This document shows, piece after piece, positions 29,847 through 38,643 of a stretch of 64,000 nt of DNA. The position numbers and the translations under genes are program-made. The number at the start of each line of letters is the position of its first letter. Position 1 is the first letter of the stretch. A model generated the notes under the pieces. It saw only the letters and a program-made list of their open reading frames with translations. It was not told the DNA's origin and did no database searches. Location of the stretch: positions 1 to 64,000 of the forward strand of contig UCKS01000026.1 of the NCBI GenBank assembly GCA_900473045.1. Direction: 5' to 3'. The DNA comes from Hyphomicrobiales bacterium (GTDB lineage: Bacteria; Pseudomonadota; Alphaproteobacteria; Rhizobiales; Rhizobiaceae).

Positions 29847-29884
29847 CGCCATCAAGTCTGCCCCTTATCGGGCAGTTGATGGCG
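29847..29884. terminator. Long hairpin over the exoU stop codon
   Basis: CGCCATCAA-GT-CTGCCC (29847-29863) pairs with GGGCAG-TTGATGGCG (29870-29884): 15 base pairs with one 2-base bulge, loop CTTATC. The exoU stop (29865-29867) is in the loop. It separates convergent exoV and exoU; no T run on either side. Confidence 0.65.
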
Positions 29885-30878
29885 GTTGCAGGAGATAGCG
29901 CAAGCCTCCTGATCCGCCCAGCGCCACCGGTGCGGCATCCGCCTGCCGGCGAAAACGTTCCGTCTTGTCGGCGAATATCCCGCAGGCGATGGCCGGAATG
30001 GCGGCTGGGTTGCCAAGCGCGTGAAACAGCGCGGCTTTTGGGCCGGACTGCTGCTTGATGTCAAGAAACTCCCGTAACTCGTATCGTCCGCGAATGTGAT
30101 GTTCGTGTTGGGCGATCAGTGTCCTTGCCCGTGGCGGCAGATCCGCCTGCGCAAGAATTGCCCTGTCGGCCTCATAGAGCCGCTTCAGATCGATCGTACG
30201 GTGACTGCTGCTGAGGGAATCACCACGGACGACGGCGCCATAGCCGCAGCTGTGGATAATCTTGTAGCGGGCGCCTTTGGTCAGGGCACGGGCATAAAGA
30301 TCATAATCCTCGCCCAGCCGCAGGCTTTCCTGATAGCGGAGGTGGTGGGCGTCGAGAAAATCGCGCCGCATCAGCGGTTTCAGGAACCCGATCTCGCCAC
30401 GCCGGACACCGCGCTTGGAAATATTGCCCGCGATGAACTCGCCGAGGGTGAGAATACGTGGAGCTGAGGGAAAGGCCTCAAGGGCAAGATGTGCCTCTTC
30501 GGCCGTTCCGGCGTCGACGAAGGCGATGTTGTCGGCGATGAAATCCCAGTCCGTCTGCGATAGCAGGTTGCTCAGCCGGCCAGGAAAGAAGAAATCATCT
30601 GCATCGAGAACCGCCAGTACCGGCGCATTCGAGATCGAAATGGCGTGGTTGCGGGCTGCGGCCGGCCCCCTGTTGACCTCGAACCGGGCGATTGTCAGCC
30701 GTCCGCTGCCATCGTCAGCCTTTTGCGAGATGTCGCTGGTGCCATCGCTCGATCCGTCATCGACGACGATGACCTCGGCGGTTTCAGGCTCTCTCAGTGC
30801 CGAGATGATGGCCCGCCCGATCGTTTCGGCCGCGTTCTTCGCGGCGATGATGACGCAGACGTCTGCATTCGGTTTCAT
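29865..30878 (-). CDS. exoU: Glycosyltransferase ExoU
   Basis: 337 residues, family 2: VCVIIAAKNAAETIGRAIIS, VIVVDDGSSDGTSD, NRGPAAARNHAISI, LAVLDADDFFFPGRL and LRLGEDYDLYARALTKGA. ExoU of S. meliloti adds the sixth sugar (beta-1,6 glucose). Transcribed toward exoV, with exoX 164 bases upstream on the same strand. Confidence 0.9.
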   Translation of the reverse strand: MKPNADVCVIIAAKNAAETIGRAIISALREPETAEVIVVDDGSSDGTSDISQKADDGSGRLTIARFEVNRGPAAARNHAISISNAPVLAVLDADDFFFPGRLSNLLSQTDWDFIADNIAFVDAGTAEEAHLALEAFPSAPRILTLGEFIAGNISKRGVRRGEIGFLKPLMRRDFLDAHHLRYQESLRLGEDYDLYARALTKGARYKIIHSCGYGAVVRGDSLSSSHRTIDLKRLYEADRAILAQADLPPRARTLIAQHEHHIRGRYELREFLDIKQQSGPKAALFHALGNPAAIPAIACGIFADKTERFRRQADAAPVALGGSGGLRYLLQPPSTAR

Positions 30879-31042
30879 GATCGCATTCCTTCATCGCTGT
30901 CGCGCCGAACCTAGGTCGGCTTTGGACGGGCGGCAAGGCGCGATATTGCGGATGCGAACAGATCTGTCGGTTTGGATCGCCTGCGAAGGCCGGATGGTCT
31001 CAACGAGAGCCCGGATGTCGGAACGGCGGCTCAGATGTACAT

Positions 31043-31330
31043 TCAGGAATTGAAATGGCCGGGATTGTTCGACACCCGGATAGTTTTCGGCTCTTTGTCT
31101 TCACCCGCCGCTGCAGTCACAGGTGACTGACGTTGCGCCGCGTTGCGGCGGTCCCGGCCTTCCTTTGCCACCAGAAACAGCACGGCAATGAAATATCCAG
31201 CTTGCACCAGCACTGCGCAGACCAGCGTCTGCCAGACTGTCGTCCAGGCAGAGCCTGTCAGGATAAAGGTTACGATGGCAAAAACGCCAAGCGCTCCGAT
31301 CATGCTGATGAAAACACGCGGTGCAAACAT
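31043..31330 (-). CDS. exoX: Exopolysaccharide production repressor ExoX
   Basis: 95 residues with two transmembrane helices (about residues 6-28 and 33-56) and a hydrophilic cytoplasmic tail ending in NNPGHFNS. Length, topology and divergent position next to exoY match ExoX, the small inner-membrane protein that inhibits the primer transferase ExoY after translation. ATG 31330 is chosen over the preceding TTG because GAGG lies eight bases upstream. Confidence 0.9.
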   Translation of the reverse strand: MFAPRVFISMIGALGVFAIVTFILTGSAWTTVWQTLVCAVLVQAGYFIAVLFLVAKEGRDRRNAAQRQSPVTAAAGEDKEPKTIRVSNNPGHFNS

Positions 31331-32125
31331 CAAAACGTCCTCAATATTATGTCTTGGTTTGCAGACATCACTGAAAAATCCACCTTATCCTCTTAGGCGC
31401 TTATTAACATATCGGACATGCACTGCGGTTTCAATCGCGCATGGGTACTCTGTTCCATTACATTTACGTCATTTAACGTGCGAATTATTAGCCTGCATTT
31501 AAAATCATCTATCGATTGCGCAGCAACGAAAAGATTTTTTGTGGAATATAGCGCCAATTTCGCCGGATACCGCTGCGACAAGCGGCGAGAGCAGGTTTTG
31601 GCCACATTTGGAGATGTAGCGCCTTGCCAATGCAATCAGTGGGGGTAATCAGCTGTCCGTCTATCCTCTGGTGGTGGAGAACTCTCTTTTAATGATCAAC
31701 TTTTGTTACAAAATTAGCGATATCTAATATGTTAAAGTGCAGTGCAAAAATAATGCTGCATCGCAATATTTTTTATATTGCAACAATAACTATTGTAGTT
31801 AATGGTGAAAATAAGAGATATTAAATATCGTTCCGAGAACGGCGACGTTTAAATATCGATTAGTTTTGGGGATTAACTGATATATCTTAAATGATGGTTC
31901 CATTTTTTCCGATTTTTAATTTGGTTCAATCGTCAATTTTTGGAATGAGAACGCAACAGTAGGGCGTGACATTATTTTGAACTTGGCCGCATTTGCCATG
32001 AACGGCTGCAATGGGGCGAAAGTTGCCTTTAAAAATCTAAATCTCCCTCTACACTCTCATCTGTAATTGATCCCAGTACCCGCTGGGAACCCGACCAATC
32101 GCCAACCCGAATGGAGTTTTCTCCC
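31331..32125. promoter_or_regulatory. A/T-rich exoX-exoY regulatory region
   Basis: About 795 bases between divergent exoX and exoY, strikingly A/T-rich between about 31660 and 32050, unlike the rest of the window. Contains inverted repeats (31763-31781, 31783-31796). No gene is convincing here. In S. meliloti the same gap carries several exoY promoters and regulator sites; the exact sites cannot be assigned by eye. Confidence 0.75.
31763..31796. repeat. Adjacent inverted repeats in the exoX-exoY gap
   Basis: GCAATAT-TTTTT-ATATTGC (31763-31781) is followed one base later by ACAATA-AC-TATTGT (31783-31796). Both are perfect. They look like paired regulator sites; no regulator can be named. Confidence 0.6.
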
Positions 32126-32806
32126 ATGAAGTCTGCGACTCGATCGGCAAGTTCGCCGTATTTTACGACCATCGAATCCGGGGGACACCGGCCGATAGGG
32201 GGAATATCAAAGAGGGGTTTCGATATCTTCGCCGCGTCATTGGCGCTTATTGTCTTCAGCCCGCTGTTTCTGCTGCTAATGGCGATGGTGAAGTTTTCCG
32301 ATGGCGGCAAGGTGTTTTATGGACACCGTCGCGTCGGTCATAATGGCCGCTTCTTCCATTGCCTCAAGTTCCGGACAATGGCGCCGGATGCCGACAAGAT
32401 TTTGCAGGACCATCTGCATAAAAATCCCAAGGCCTATGAGGAATGGCAGGCAACCCGCAAGCTTCAGGACGATCCCCGTGTCACCGTGGTCGGCAATGTC
32501 CTGCGCAAATTGAGCCTTGATGAACTGCCGCAGCTGCTCAACATCATCCGCGGGGAAATGAGTGTCGTTGGCCCACGTCCCGTCGTGGAAGACGAACTCG
32601 AACTTTACGAGCATTCCGCCGTCTTCTATCTGAAGTCACGCCCCGGCCTGACAGGGCTCTGGCAGGTCAGCGGCCGCAATGACGTCTCCTATGCCGCCCG
32701 TATCGCCTTTGATACGCATTATGTGACCAACTGGTCGCTGTTCAACGATGTGGTCATCGTTGCCAAGACAATTCCTGCTGTCTGCCTGTCCCGGGGCAGT
32801 TACTGA
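32126..32806 (+). CDS. exoY: Undecaprenyl-phosphate galactose phosphotransferase ExoY
   Basis: 226 residues from ATG 32126 (MKSATRS), nine bases after GGAG; ATG 32111 would add five residues. Bacterial sugar transferase family: one hydrophobic hairpin ([20 protein letters not shown]), [42 protein letters not shown] and the C-terminal [15 protein letters not shown]. It places galactose-1-phosphate on the lipid carrier, the first step of succinoglycan, and is the target of ExoX. Confidence 0.95.
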   Translation: MKSATRSASSPYFTTIESGGHRPIGGISKRGFDIFAASLALIVFSPLFLLLMAMVKFSDGGKVFYGHRRVGHNGRFFHCLKFRTMAPDADKILQDHLHKNPKAYEEWQATRKLQDDPRVTVVGNVLRKLSLDELPQLLNIIRGEMSVVGPRPVVEDELELYEHSAVFYLKSRPGLTGLWQVSGRNDVSYAARIAFDTHYVTNWSLFNDVVIVAKTIPAVCLSRGSY

Positions 32807-32881
32807 TCACAGTCATCAGCGCGAATACGCCGCTTCCGTCATAACGTCGGAATCGGCTTTGTTGTTAAGTAAGGAAGTTTC

Positions 32882-34156
32882 ATGAACAGAAGTCTTTGCA
32901 AGGGACTTCCAGCCCTCGGCCGCAAAGTCTGGGGTGCCGCGCGTCTTTCCGCGCTCGCCGTCGTCATCAGTGTCTCAGGCATTCATGTGGCGTTTGCTGG
33001 CGACTATACGCTGGGTGCCATGGACAAGCTGAGAATACGCGTCGCGGAATGGCAGACTGCGGAAGGAACTGTCCGTGACTGGTCTGCCATCAGCGGCGAC
33101 TATACCATCGGCGCCTCTGGTGGCATTTCCCTGCCTTTCCTCGGCACGATGCCAGCGTCCGGCAAGACCACGTCGGAGATTTCCGAGGAATTGGGCCTGC
33201 AATTGCAAAAACTGTTCGGTCTGCCCGATCGCCCGTCCGCGTCCGTCGAGCTTGCTCAATACCGGCCGATCTACCTTGCCGGCGAGGTCCAGACGCCGGG
33301 TGAATATCCGTTTGCACCTGATATGACGGTTCTGAAAGCTGTCAGCCTGGGGGGCGGCCTGCGGCGTGCCGAAAACGGCCAACGTTTCGCGCGCGATTTC
33401 ATCACCGCGCAGGGTGAATCGTCCGTGCGGGGCGCCGAGCGGAACCGGCTTCTGGTTCGCCGTGCACGATTGCAGGCCGAGATCGCCGAAAAGACCGACA
33501 TTGCCATGCCAGCCGAGATGAAGGGCGTCGCAGATGCCGCAGGTCTTCTGGAGAGCGAAAAGGCGCTGATGGTCTCCCGGGACAAGCGGCAGAAGCTGCA
33601 GTTGATCGCGCTGGCCGAACTCAAATCGCTTCTGCAAAGCGAAATCGAAGCGCTCGGCAAGAAGTCGGTCACACAGACCCGGCAGCTGGAGCTTGTTGTC
33701 GAAGACAAGGGGCGCGTCGATGTTCTGGCGGAGAAGGGGTTGGCACTCAGCGCCCGCAAGCTGGCTGTCGAACAGCGGATCGCCGATCTCCAGGCGGCCC
33801 TGCTGGATATTGATACCGCTTCACTGAAGGCCAAGCAGGATGTCAGCAAGGCAAGCCAGGACGAAACCAACCTGCGCAATGACTGGGATGCGCAGCTTGC
33901 CCAGGAGCTTCAGAACACCGAAGCCGAGCTGGATACGCTGTCCTTAAAGCTGATCACCAGCCGCGATCTGATGACGGAAGCGCTGGTTCAATCCGCCGAT
34001 GCCTCGTTGACCCCGAAGCCGGGCAGAACCATCGACATCAACTATTCCATCATCCGCCAGAAGGACGGAAAATCGACGACGATCGCGGCGGACGAAGGCA
34101 CCCCCATTCAGCCCGGCGATGTCGTGAAGGTGCAGCCTGCGCTCAACACACAATGA
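32882..34156 (+). CDS. exoF: Exopolysaccharide export protein ExoF
   Basis: 424 residues. A long signal peptide (cleavage near VAFAGDYTL), a Wza-type polysaccharide export domain starting at DYTLGAMDKLRIRV, an SLBB-like segment (PIYLAGEVQTPGEYPFAPDMTV is its core), then a long helical coiled-coil (about residues 190-360). ExoF is needed with ExoY for the first sugar and is thought to act in export. Starts 75 bases after exoY; exoQ follows closely. Confidence 0.92.
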   Translation: MNRSLCKGLPALGRKVWGAARLSALAVVISVSGIHVAFAGDYTLGAMDKLRIRVAEWQTAEGTVRDWSAISGDYTIGASGGISLPFLGTMPASGKTTSEISEELGLQLQKLFGLPDRPSASVELAQYRPIYLAGEVQTPGEYPFAPDMTVLKAVSLGGGLRRAENGQRFARDFITAQGESSVRGAERNRLLVRRARLQAEIAEKTDIAMPAEMKGVADAAGLLESEKALMVSRDKRQKLQLIALAELKSLLQSEIEALGKKSVTQTRQLELVVEDKGRVDVLAEKGLALSARKLAVEQRIADLQAALLDIDTASLKAKQDVSKASQDETNLRNDWDAQLAQELQNTEAELDTLSLKLITSRDLMTEALVQSADASLTPKPGRTIDINYSIIRQKDGKSTTIAADEGTPIQPGDVVKVQPALNTQ

Positions 34157-34166
34157 GGCCGTGAGG

Positions 34167-35471
34167 ATGAAGATCGCCAAGGCCAGTCTGGTGAAGCCGG
34201 GCGAAAACCTCCTCTACGGGGTTTTCGCCCTCACTGTTTCCTATTTCGTCTTCGCCTATTCCGGGCGCTTCGGCCAGGTCTCGATCCTGCTCTATTACGC
34301 CGTCTGGCTGCCTCTGGTGCTCATCGACTATCGGCGGGCACTGGGAAACTACGTCAAATATGTCTGGATCTTTGCCTTCGCAGTTTTCGCGCTGCTCTCT
34401 GTCTTCTGGTCGGCAGCGCCGGGCACCACGACAAGAGCGGGGATACAATATCTCTCCCATGTCATCTGCGCGCTGATTGCCATGCGGGCGCTGGATGTGA
34501 AGACGTTGACGCTGGGCTCGGTCACCGGAGCCGGCGTCGTGTTGCTTTATTCGCTGCTGTTCGGCGTTTATCATTTCGATCCGCTGGACGGGACGATCAG
34601 TTTCGTCGGTGCTTTCGATTCCAAGAACCAGCTCGGCTTCTATGCGTCGCTTGCCGTCTTCTTCTGTTTTTCCGCTGTGGTCCTGCTGAAGCAGCGCGGT
34701 CTCTGGCTTCCTGTCTGCGGGGTGATCGGGCTTCTTGCAGCCTATTGTCTGTATGCATCCCAGTCTGCGACCTCGGTTCTGACGACCGTTGCAGTCCTTG
34801 GGATTACCGTCGGTATGCAGGTATTTTCCCTGCTGCCGCCGAAAAGCCGCAAGCTGCTATTCATCGCTGCGACCATTTTCGGCACCATGGCTGTGATCGG
34901 GGCCATCTACGGTGGCGCGATCGACAGTGTTCTCGGCGCTTTCGGCAAGGATTCGACCCTCACCGGCCGGACGTATCTCTGGCAACAGGGCATCGAGGCC
35001 GCGCGCGCATCGCCGGTGATCGGTATCGGCTATCAGGCTTACTGGGTGCAGGGTTTTTCCGAAGCGGAGCGGTTGTGGGAAGAGTTCTTCATCGGCTCCC
35101 GCGGCGGTTTTCATTTCCACAATACCTATATCGAAACGATGGTGGAAACCGGTGGGATTGGGCTGCTTCTGTTGACCACGCTGTTTCTTGCAGGCCTGTT
35201 CGGTCATCTCAAACGGGTGCTGGCCGAGAGACGGGGTTTCGAACCGTTGGTGCTGTTCGGCATTTCCGCTTTGTTGTTCGTGCGCTCTTTCGCTGAAATC
35301 GACGTCATCTTCCCCTATCAGATCGGCTCGTTCCTGCTCTATATCGCCGCAGGAAAACTGACCATGCCGGCGCCGCAAGGTGATCCGGCGCGATCGCCGG
35401 CATTTACCGGAGACGCAGTGCAGTCGATGGCGCATCCGCTTGGAACCGGTAGTGCCTATCTATACAGGTAG
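34167..35471 (+). CDS. exoQ: Succinoglycan polymerase ExoQ (Wzy-like)
   Basis: 434 residues with 11-12 transmembrane helices and a large periplasmic loop containing GRTYLWQQGIEAARASPVIG and HNTYIETMVETGGIG, the O-antigen ligase/polymerase motif (His and Glu in the Wzy_C region). It joins repeat units on the outer face of the inner membrane. ATG 34167 has GAGG eight bases upstream; the GTG at 34161 is the other option. Ends ten bases from the convergent cyclase gene. Confidence 0.9.
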   Translation: MKIAKASLVKPGENLLYGVFALTVSYFVFAYSGRFGQVSILLYYAVWLPLVLIDYRRALGNYVKYVWIFAFAVFALLSVFWSAAPGTTTRAGIQYLSHVICALIAMRALDVKTLTLGSVTGAGVVLLYSLLFGVYHFDPLDGTISFVGAFDSKNQLGFYASLAVFFCFSAVVLLKQRGLWLPVCGVIGLLAAYCLYASQSATSVLTTVAVLGITVGMQVFSLLPPKSRKLLFIAATIFGTMAVIGAIYGGAIDSVLGAFGKDSTLTGRTYLWQQGIEAARASPVIGIGYQAYWVQGFSEAERLWEEFFIGSRGGFHFHNTYIETMVETGGIGLLLLTTLFLAGLFGHLKRVLAERRGFEPLVLFGISALLFVRSFAEIDVIFPYQIGSFLLYIAAGKLTMPAPQGDPARSPAFTGDAVQSMAHPLGTGSAYLYR

Positions 35472-35480
35472 GCAGGTCCT

Positions 35481-36701
35481 TCAGAAGGCAAAGACATCGA
35501 TCGGTTCGCTCAGGCCCCGCAACAGGTGGGATCCGACATTTTCCATCTTTGTTTCGCATCCGGCGATTTCCACGAATGCACGCGAGAGCAGCACAGGTCG
35601 CTTGAGTTCCTTGGTCAGGCTTTCGAGCCGGGAGGCGACATTGACGGTCGGGCCGATGACGGTGAAATCGAGGCGGCTGCGCGAGCCGATATTGCCGTAC
35701 ATCACGTCCCCGACATGCACGCCGATGCCGTAGCCGAGAGGCTTGTAGCCCTTTTTGACATTCTCCTCGTTCAGCGCCGTCATCGCGGTCTGCGCCTCGC
35801 GGATCGCCGCGAGAAGATCGCCGCAGGCACGGGTGTTGCTGAGCGGGAAAATTGCCAGCAGGCCGTCACCCATGAATTTGAGGATTTCGCCGCCATGCCG
35901 CTCGATCGGCTCGGCCATGGCATCGAAATAGCCGTTCAGCAGCTCGATGACATCGTCGCGCGGCCACATGTCGGAAATGCCGGTAAAGTCGCGCAGGTCG
36001 CAGATCAGGATGGCAGCGCCGACCGTAACCCCGCTGCCACGCGTCGTGGCGCCGGCAAGGATTTGTTCGCTGGCATGCGGGCCGACATAGGTTTCGAGCA
36101 GCGTCCGGGCGAGGCGGTTCTTCAACCGGATTTCGCTGACCAGCGCAAAGGCCGGCAGCAGCTCGGCCAGAGCCGCAATGTCGTCATCGCTGAAGCCGCC
36201 CGGCCTGTCGCTGCCAAAGGTGATGATGTGGTTTTTGCCCAATGTGTGCTTCAGCGGCCAGGCGATGTAATCGGTATGGCCCTCTATGCGCAGTTCGTCA
36301 TAGAGCGGATAGGGTGGAGCGTTGGCGAAGGCTGCCGGTTCGAGGCGTTGGCGCACCTCGCTTGCTCCGTTGTGGAGGTCGTTGACCGGGCTGTTCCGGT
36401 AGCGGTCGCTATCCTCGATACCGAAACCGAATGTCTGGATATCAGCCTCTTCCATGCCTCTCTGCCACAGGATCCGGGCGCCCAGCCATTGCGGGTGGAG
36501 GATACGGAAGTGCAACGTCCCGCGCGAGACCGGTATGCCGGCCTGATTGAGCCGGTTGCACATGTCGATGAAGATATTGTCGATGAAGCGATCGTCGCGC
36601 GTCTCGGTCATCAGCCATTCGATGATGCCGCTGCTGTCGCTTGGTGGCGCGTCTGCGCTTTCGCGACGTAGGCCGGAAGTGGCGTTGGATGGTACTTGCA
36701 T
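35481..36701 (-). CDS. Class III adenylate cyclase with N-terminal sensory region
   Basis: 406 residues, soluble. The C-terminal catalytic domain (about residues 215-400) has both metal aspartates (ICDLRDFTGISD and FMGDGLLAIFP), the base-recognising Lys in ILKFMGDG and Asp in RLDFTVIG, and the transition-state Asn/Arg in NVASRLE. Lys plus Asp point to ATP rather than GTP. The N-terminal 200 residues (GAF-like length; HIITFGSDRPGGFSDDDI) probably sense an unknown signal. ATG 36701 is used; 36728 is in frame but lacks a ribosome site. No link to exo genes is implied. Confidence 0.87.
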   Translation of the reverse strand: MQVPSNATSGLRRESADAPPSDSSGIIEWLMTETRDDRFIDNIFIDMCNRLNQAGIPVSRGTLHFRILHPQWLGARILWQRGMEEADIQTFGFGIEDSDRYRNSPVNDLHNGASEVRQRLEPAAFANAPPYPLYDELRIEGHTDYIAWPLKHTLGKNHIITFGSDRPGGFSDDDIAALAELLPAFALVSEIRLKNRLARTLLETYVGPHASEQILAGATTRGSGVTVGAAILICDLRDFTGISDMWPRDDVIELLNGYFDAMAEPIERHGGEILKFMGDGLLAIFPLSNTRACGDLLAAIREAQTAMTALNEENVKKGYKPLGYGIGVHVGDVMYGNIGSRSRLDFTVIGPTVNVASRLESLTKELKRPVLLSRAFVEIAGCETKMENVGSHLLRGLSEPIDVFAF

Positions 36702-36863
36702 GGATACACCCCGTCTTGGTCTCGGCATTCTGAGACGTACAATTAGTTACGGCGCGACGGGAATACCAGTGCGGGAAATGACCTAGTGTGCCTGGAACGG
36801 CTGGCCGTAGCGTTATGGCTTTGAACGCCTCGTCAGTCTGAATTCCCAACCGAACACAAGAAT

Positions 36864-36887
36864 GGCGCCGCCCGGGGGCGACGCCAT
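36864..36887 (-). terminator. Probable terminator of glnII
   Basis: TGGCG-CC-GCCC (36864-36874) pairs with GGGC-GA-CGCCA (36877-36887), one internal mismatch pair, tight loop. It lies 29 bases beyond the glnII stop and is followed on the minus strand by TTCTTGT. Confidence 0.5.
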
Positions 36888-36915
36888 AAAGTGGTATCAG
36901 GAGAATGACAGACGC

Positions 36916-37956
36916 TTAGGCTGCGGCCGAAACGCTGTCTGCAGTCGGGACTTCGGCAATCGTCTTGAGGATCTGCGAAGCAATCTGGTAGGGGCAGCCC
37001 TGCGAGTTCGGGCGGCGATCTTCCAGGTAACCCTTGTAGCCGTTGTTGGCGAAGGAGTGCGGAACGCGGATCGATGCGCCGCGGTCAGCAATACCGTAGC
37101 TGAACTTGTTCCACGGTGCCGTCTCGTGCTTGCCGGTCAGGCGCTTGTCGTTGTCCGGGCCATAGACGGCGATGTGGTCGAGAAGGTTCTTTTCGAAAGC
37201 CGCCATCAGCGCTTCGAAATAATCCTTGCCGCCGACTTCGCGCATGTACTTGGTCGAGAAGTTGGCGTGCATGCCCGAACCGTTCCAGTCGGTGTCGCCG
37301 AGCGGCTTGCAATGGAACTCGATGTCGATGCCGTACTTTTCCGTCAGGCGCTGCAGGAGGTAGCGGGCCATCCAGATTTCGTCGGCAGCGCGCTTCGAGC
37401 CCTTGCCGAAGATCTGGAATTCCCACTGGCCCTTGGCCACTTCGGCATTGATGCCTTCATGGTTGATGCCGGCGGCGAGGCAGAGATCGAGATGCTCTTC
37501 GACGATGGTGCGGGCGATGTCGCCAACGCTGGAATAGCCGACGCCGGTGTAGTACGGGCCCTGCGGAGCCGGGTAGCCGGTTTCCGGGAAGCCGAGGGGA
37601 CGGCCGTTCTTGTAGAAGAAATATTCCTGCTCGAAGCCGAACCATGTGCCTTCGTCGTCAAGGATGGTCGCGCGGCTGTTGGAGGCATGCGGGGTGACGC
37701 CATCGGGCATCATCACTTCGCACATGACGAGCGCGCCGTTGGTGCGGGCCGGATCCGGATAGATCGCAACCGGCTTCAAAACGCAATCCGAGCTGCGGCC
37801 TTCGGCCTGCATCGTCGAGGAACCGTCGAAACCCCAGAGCGGCAGCTGCTCAAGCGCCGGAAACGCGTCAAATTCCTTGACCTGTGTCTTACCGCGAAGG
37901 TTCGGGACCGGGGTATATCCGTCGAGCCAGATATACTCGAGCTTAAATTTCGTCAT
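36916..37956 (-). CDS. glnII: Glutamine synthetase II (eukaryotic type)
   Basis: 346 residues. The short GSII form found in plants and rhizobia: LEYIWLDGYTPVPNLRGKT, LWGFDGSSTMQAEGRSSD, GFEQEYFFYKNGRPLGFP, AGINHEGINAEVAKGQWEFQ, and NKFSYGIADRGASIRVP. It makes glutamine from glutamate and ammonia in the cytoplasm under nitrogen limitation. ATG 37956 follows GAGAGG. A sigma-54-type promoter (38036-38051) points at it, and the gstI-like gene diverges upstream. Confidence 0.95.
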   Translation of the reverse strand: MTKFKLEYIWLDGYTPVPNLRGKTQVKEFDAFPALEQLPLWGFDGSSTMQAEGRSSDCVLKPVAIYPDPARTNGALVMCEVMMPDGVTPHASNSRATILDDEGTWFGFEQEYFFYKNGRPLGFPETGYPAPQGPYYTGVGYSSVGDIARTIVEEHLDLCLAAGINHEGINAEVAKGQWEFQIFGKGSKRAADEIWMARYLLQRLTEKYGIDIEFHCKPLGDTDWNGSGMHANFSTKYMREVGGKDYFEALMAAFEKNLLDHIAVYGPDNDKRLTGKHETAPWNKFSYGIADRGASIRVPHSFANNGYKGYLEDRRPNSQGCPYQIASQILKTIAEVPTADSVSAAA

Positions 37957-38035
37957 TTCTAACCTCTCATGGGTTGATGATGCACAACATCTGGAAAGCC
38001 CATCACGCTGCGCCGCCAACGGCTGCCATCCTATA

Positions 38036-38051
38036 TGCAGGTGGCATGCCA
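38036..38051 (-). promoter_or_regulatory. Sigma-54 (-24/-12) promoter of glnII
   Basis: On the minus strand: TGGCATGCCACCTGCA, with GG and GC exactly ten bases apart, as in the TGGCAC-N5-TTGCA consensus. It lies 80 bases before the glnII ATG. NtrC-dependent transcription under nitrogen limitation is known for rhizobial glnII and is inferred here. Confidence 0.8.
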
Positions 38052-38324
38052 GTTTGAGGTGGATTTGGAGCGATAGGCCATTTTTCTTCCGAAAGGCGCA
38101 AAACAGAGGGGCGGTGCGGTGTGAGGCTGCGGCGGATGCGAAAAGTTGAAGTCACTGGGGAAGTTGAGCTTTTCGGTGCCGATTTGAGTCCTTTCGCGGC
38201 ATTTCTCCACCGGTTTTCAATTGGGACGGCAGGGTTTGTTCAAAAAATGCGCAGAACTTGCGACAATTTGACTGGAGTGCACACGCACAAAATTTATCGC
38301 AAAAATCTCATGAAAGATGGGATG

Positions 38325-38377
38325 CCTAAAAAATGGCCTATTTTTTAGGCGGATTGATTTTTTTTTAATCAATCCGC
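38325..38377. promoter_or_regulatory. Two tandem hairpins between glnII and gstI
   Basis: First: CCTAAAAAA (38325-38333) with TTTTTTAGG (38341-38349). Second: GCGGATTGATT (38349-38359) with AATCAATCCGC (38367-38377) around a loop of seven T. Both perfect and sharing base 38349. They lie 75 bases before the gstI-like start codon, in its leader or promoter. Confidence 0.75.
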
Positions 38378-38451
38378 GCAAATCGCGCCCAAGTCTGCTA
38401 TGGTCCTTTATAAGCAGTCCTGCTGAGGGCTGTGAAAAAGGAAAAGGCACT

Positions 38452-38643
38452 ATGGCAATGATGTCTCCGGCCGGTACGGCCAAGATTTTCGAATTCCCCG
38501 CCGGTGGGCGGAATTTGGGCGGCCGCCGCTTCGAGCAATCCGCCACGATCGCGGATATCCGCCCAAAGCAGGTCCTTACTGTCGATTACAGTAACTGGTA
38601 CCACGACGAAGCCGTCCGTGAGGAACAGACGCCGAAATCCTGA
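38452..38643 (+). CDS. gstI: GstI-like inhibitor of glnII expression (DUF2735)
   Basis: 63 residues, soluble: KIFEFPAGGRNLGGRRFEQ at the N-terminus and VDYSNWYHDEAVREE near the end, the pattern of DUF2735 proteins of Rhizobiales. In Rhizobium leguminosarum a small gene, gstI, lies upstream of glnII in the opposite direction; its product lowers GSII synthesis after transcription and NtrC represses it. Size, position and orientation here agree. AAGGAAAAGG precedes the ATG. The name rests on this synteny and on memory of the family. Confidence 0.78.
   Translation: MAMMSPAGTAKIFEFPAGGRNLGGRRFEQSATIADIRPKQVLTVDYSNWYHDEAVREEQTPKS

Noticed and set aside
31393-31648. Two overlapping frames of about 80 codons in the exoX-exoY gap
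   Set aside because: Neither has a ribosome site; both lie in regulatory A/T-rich DNA.
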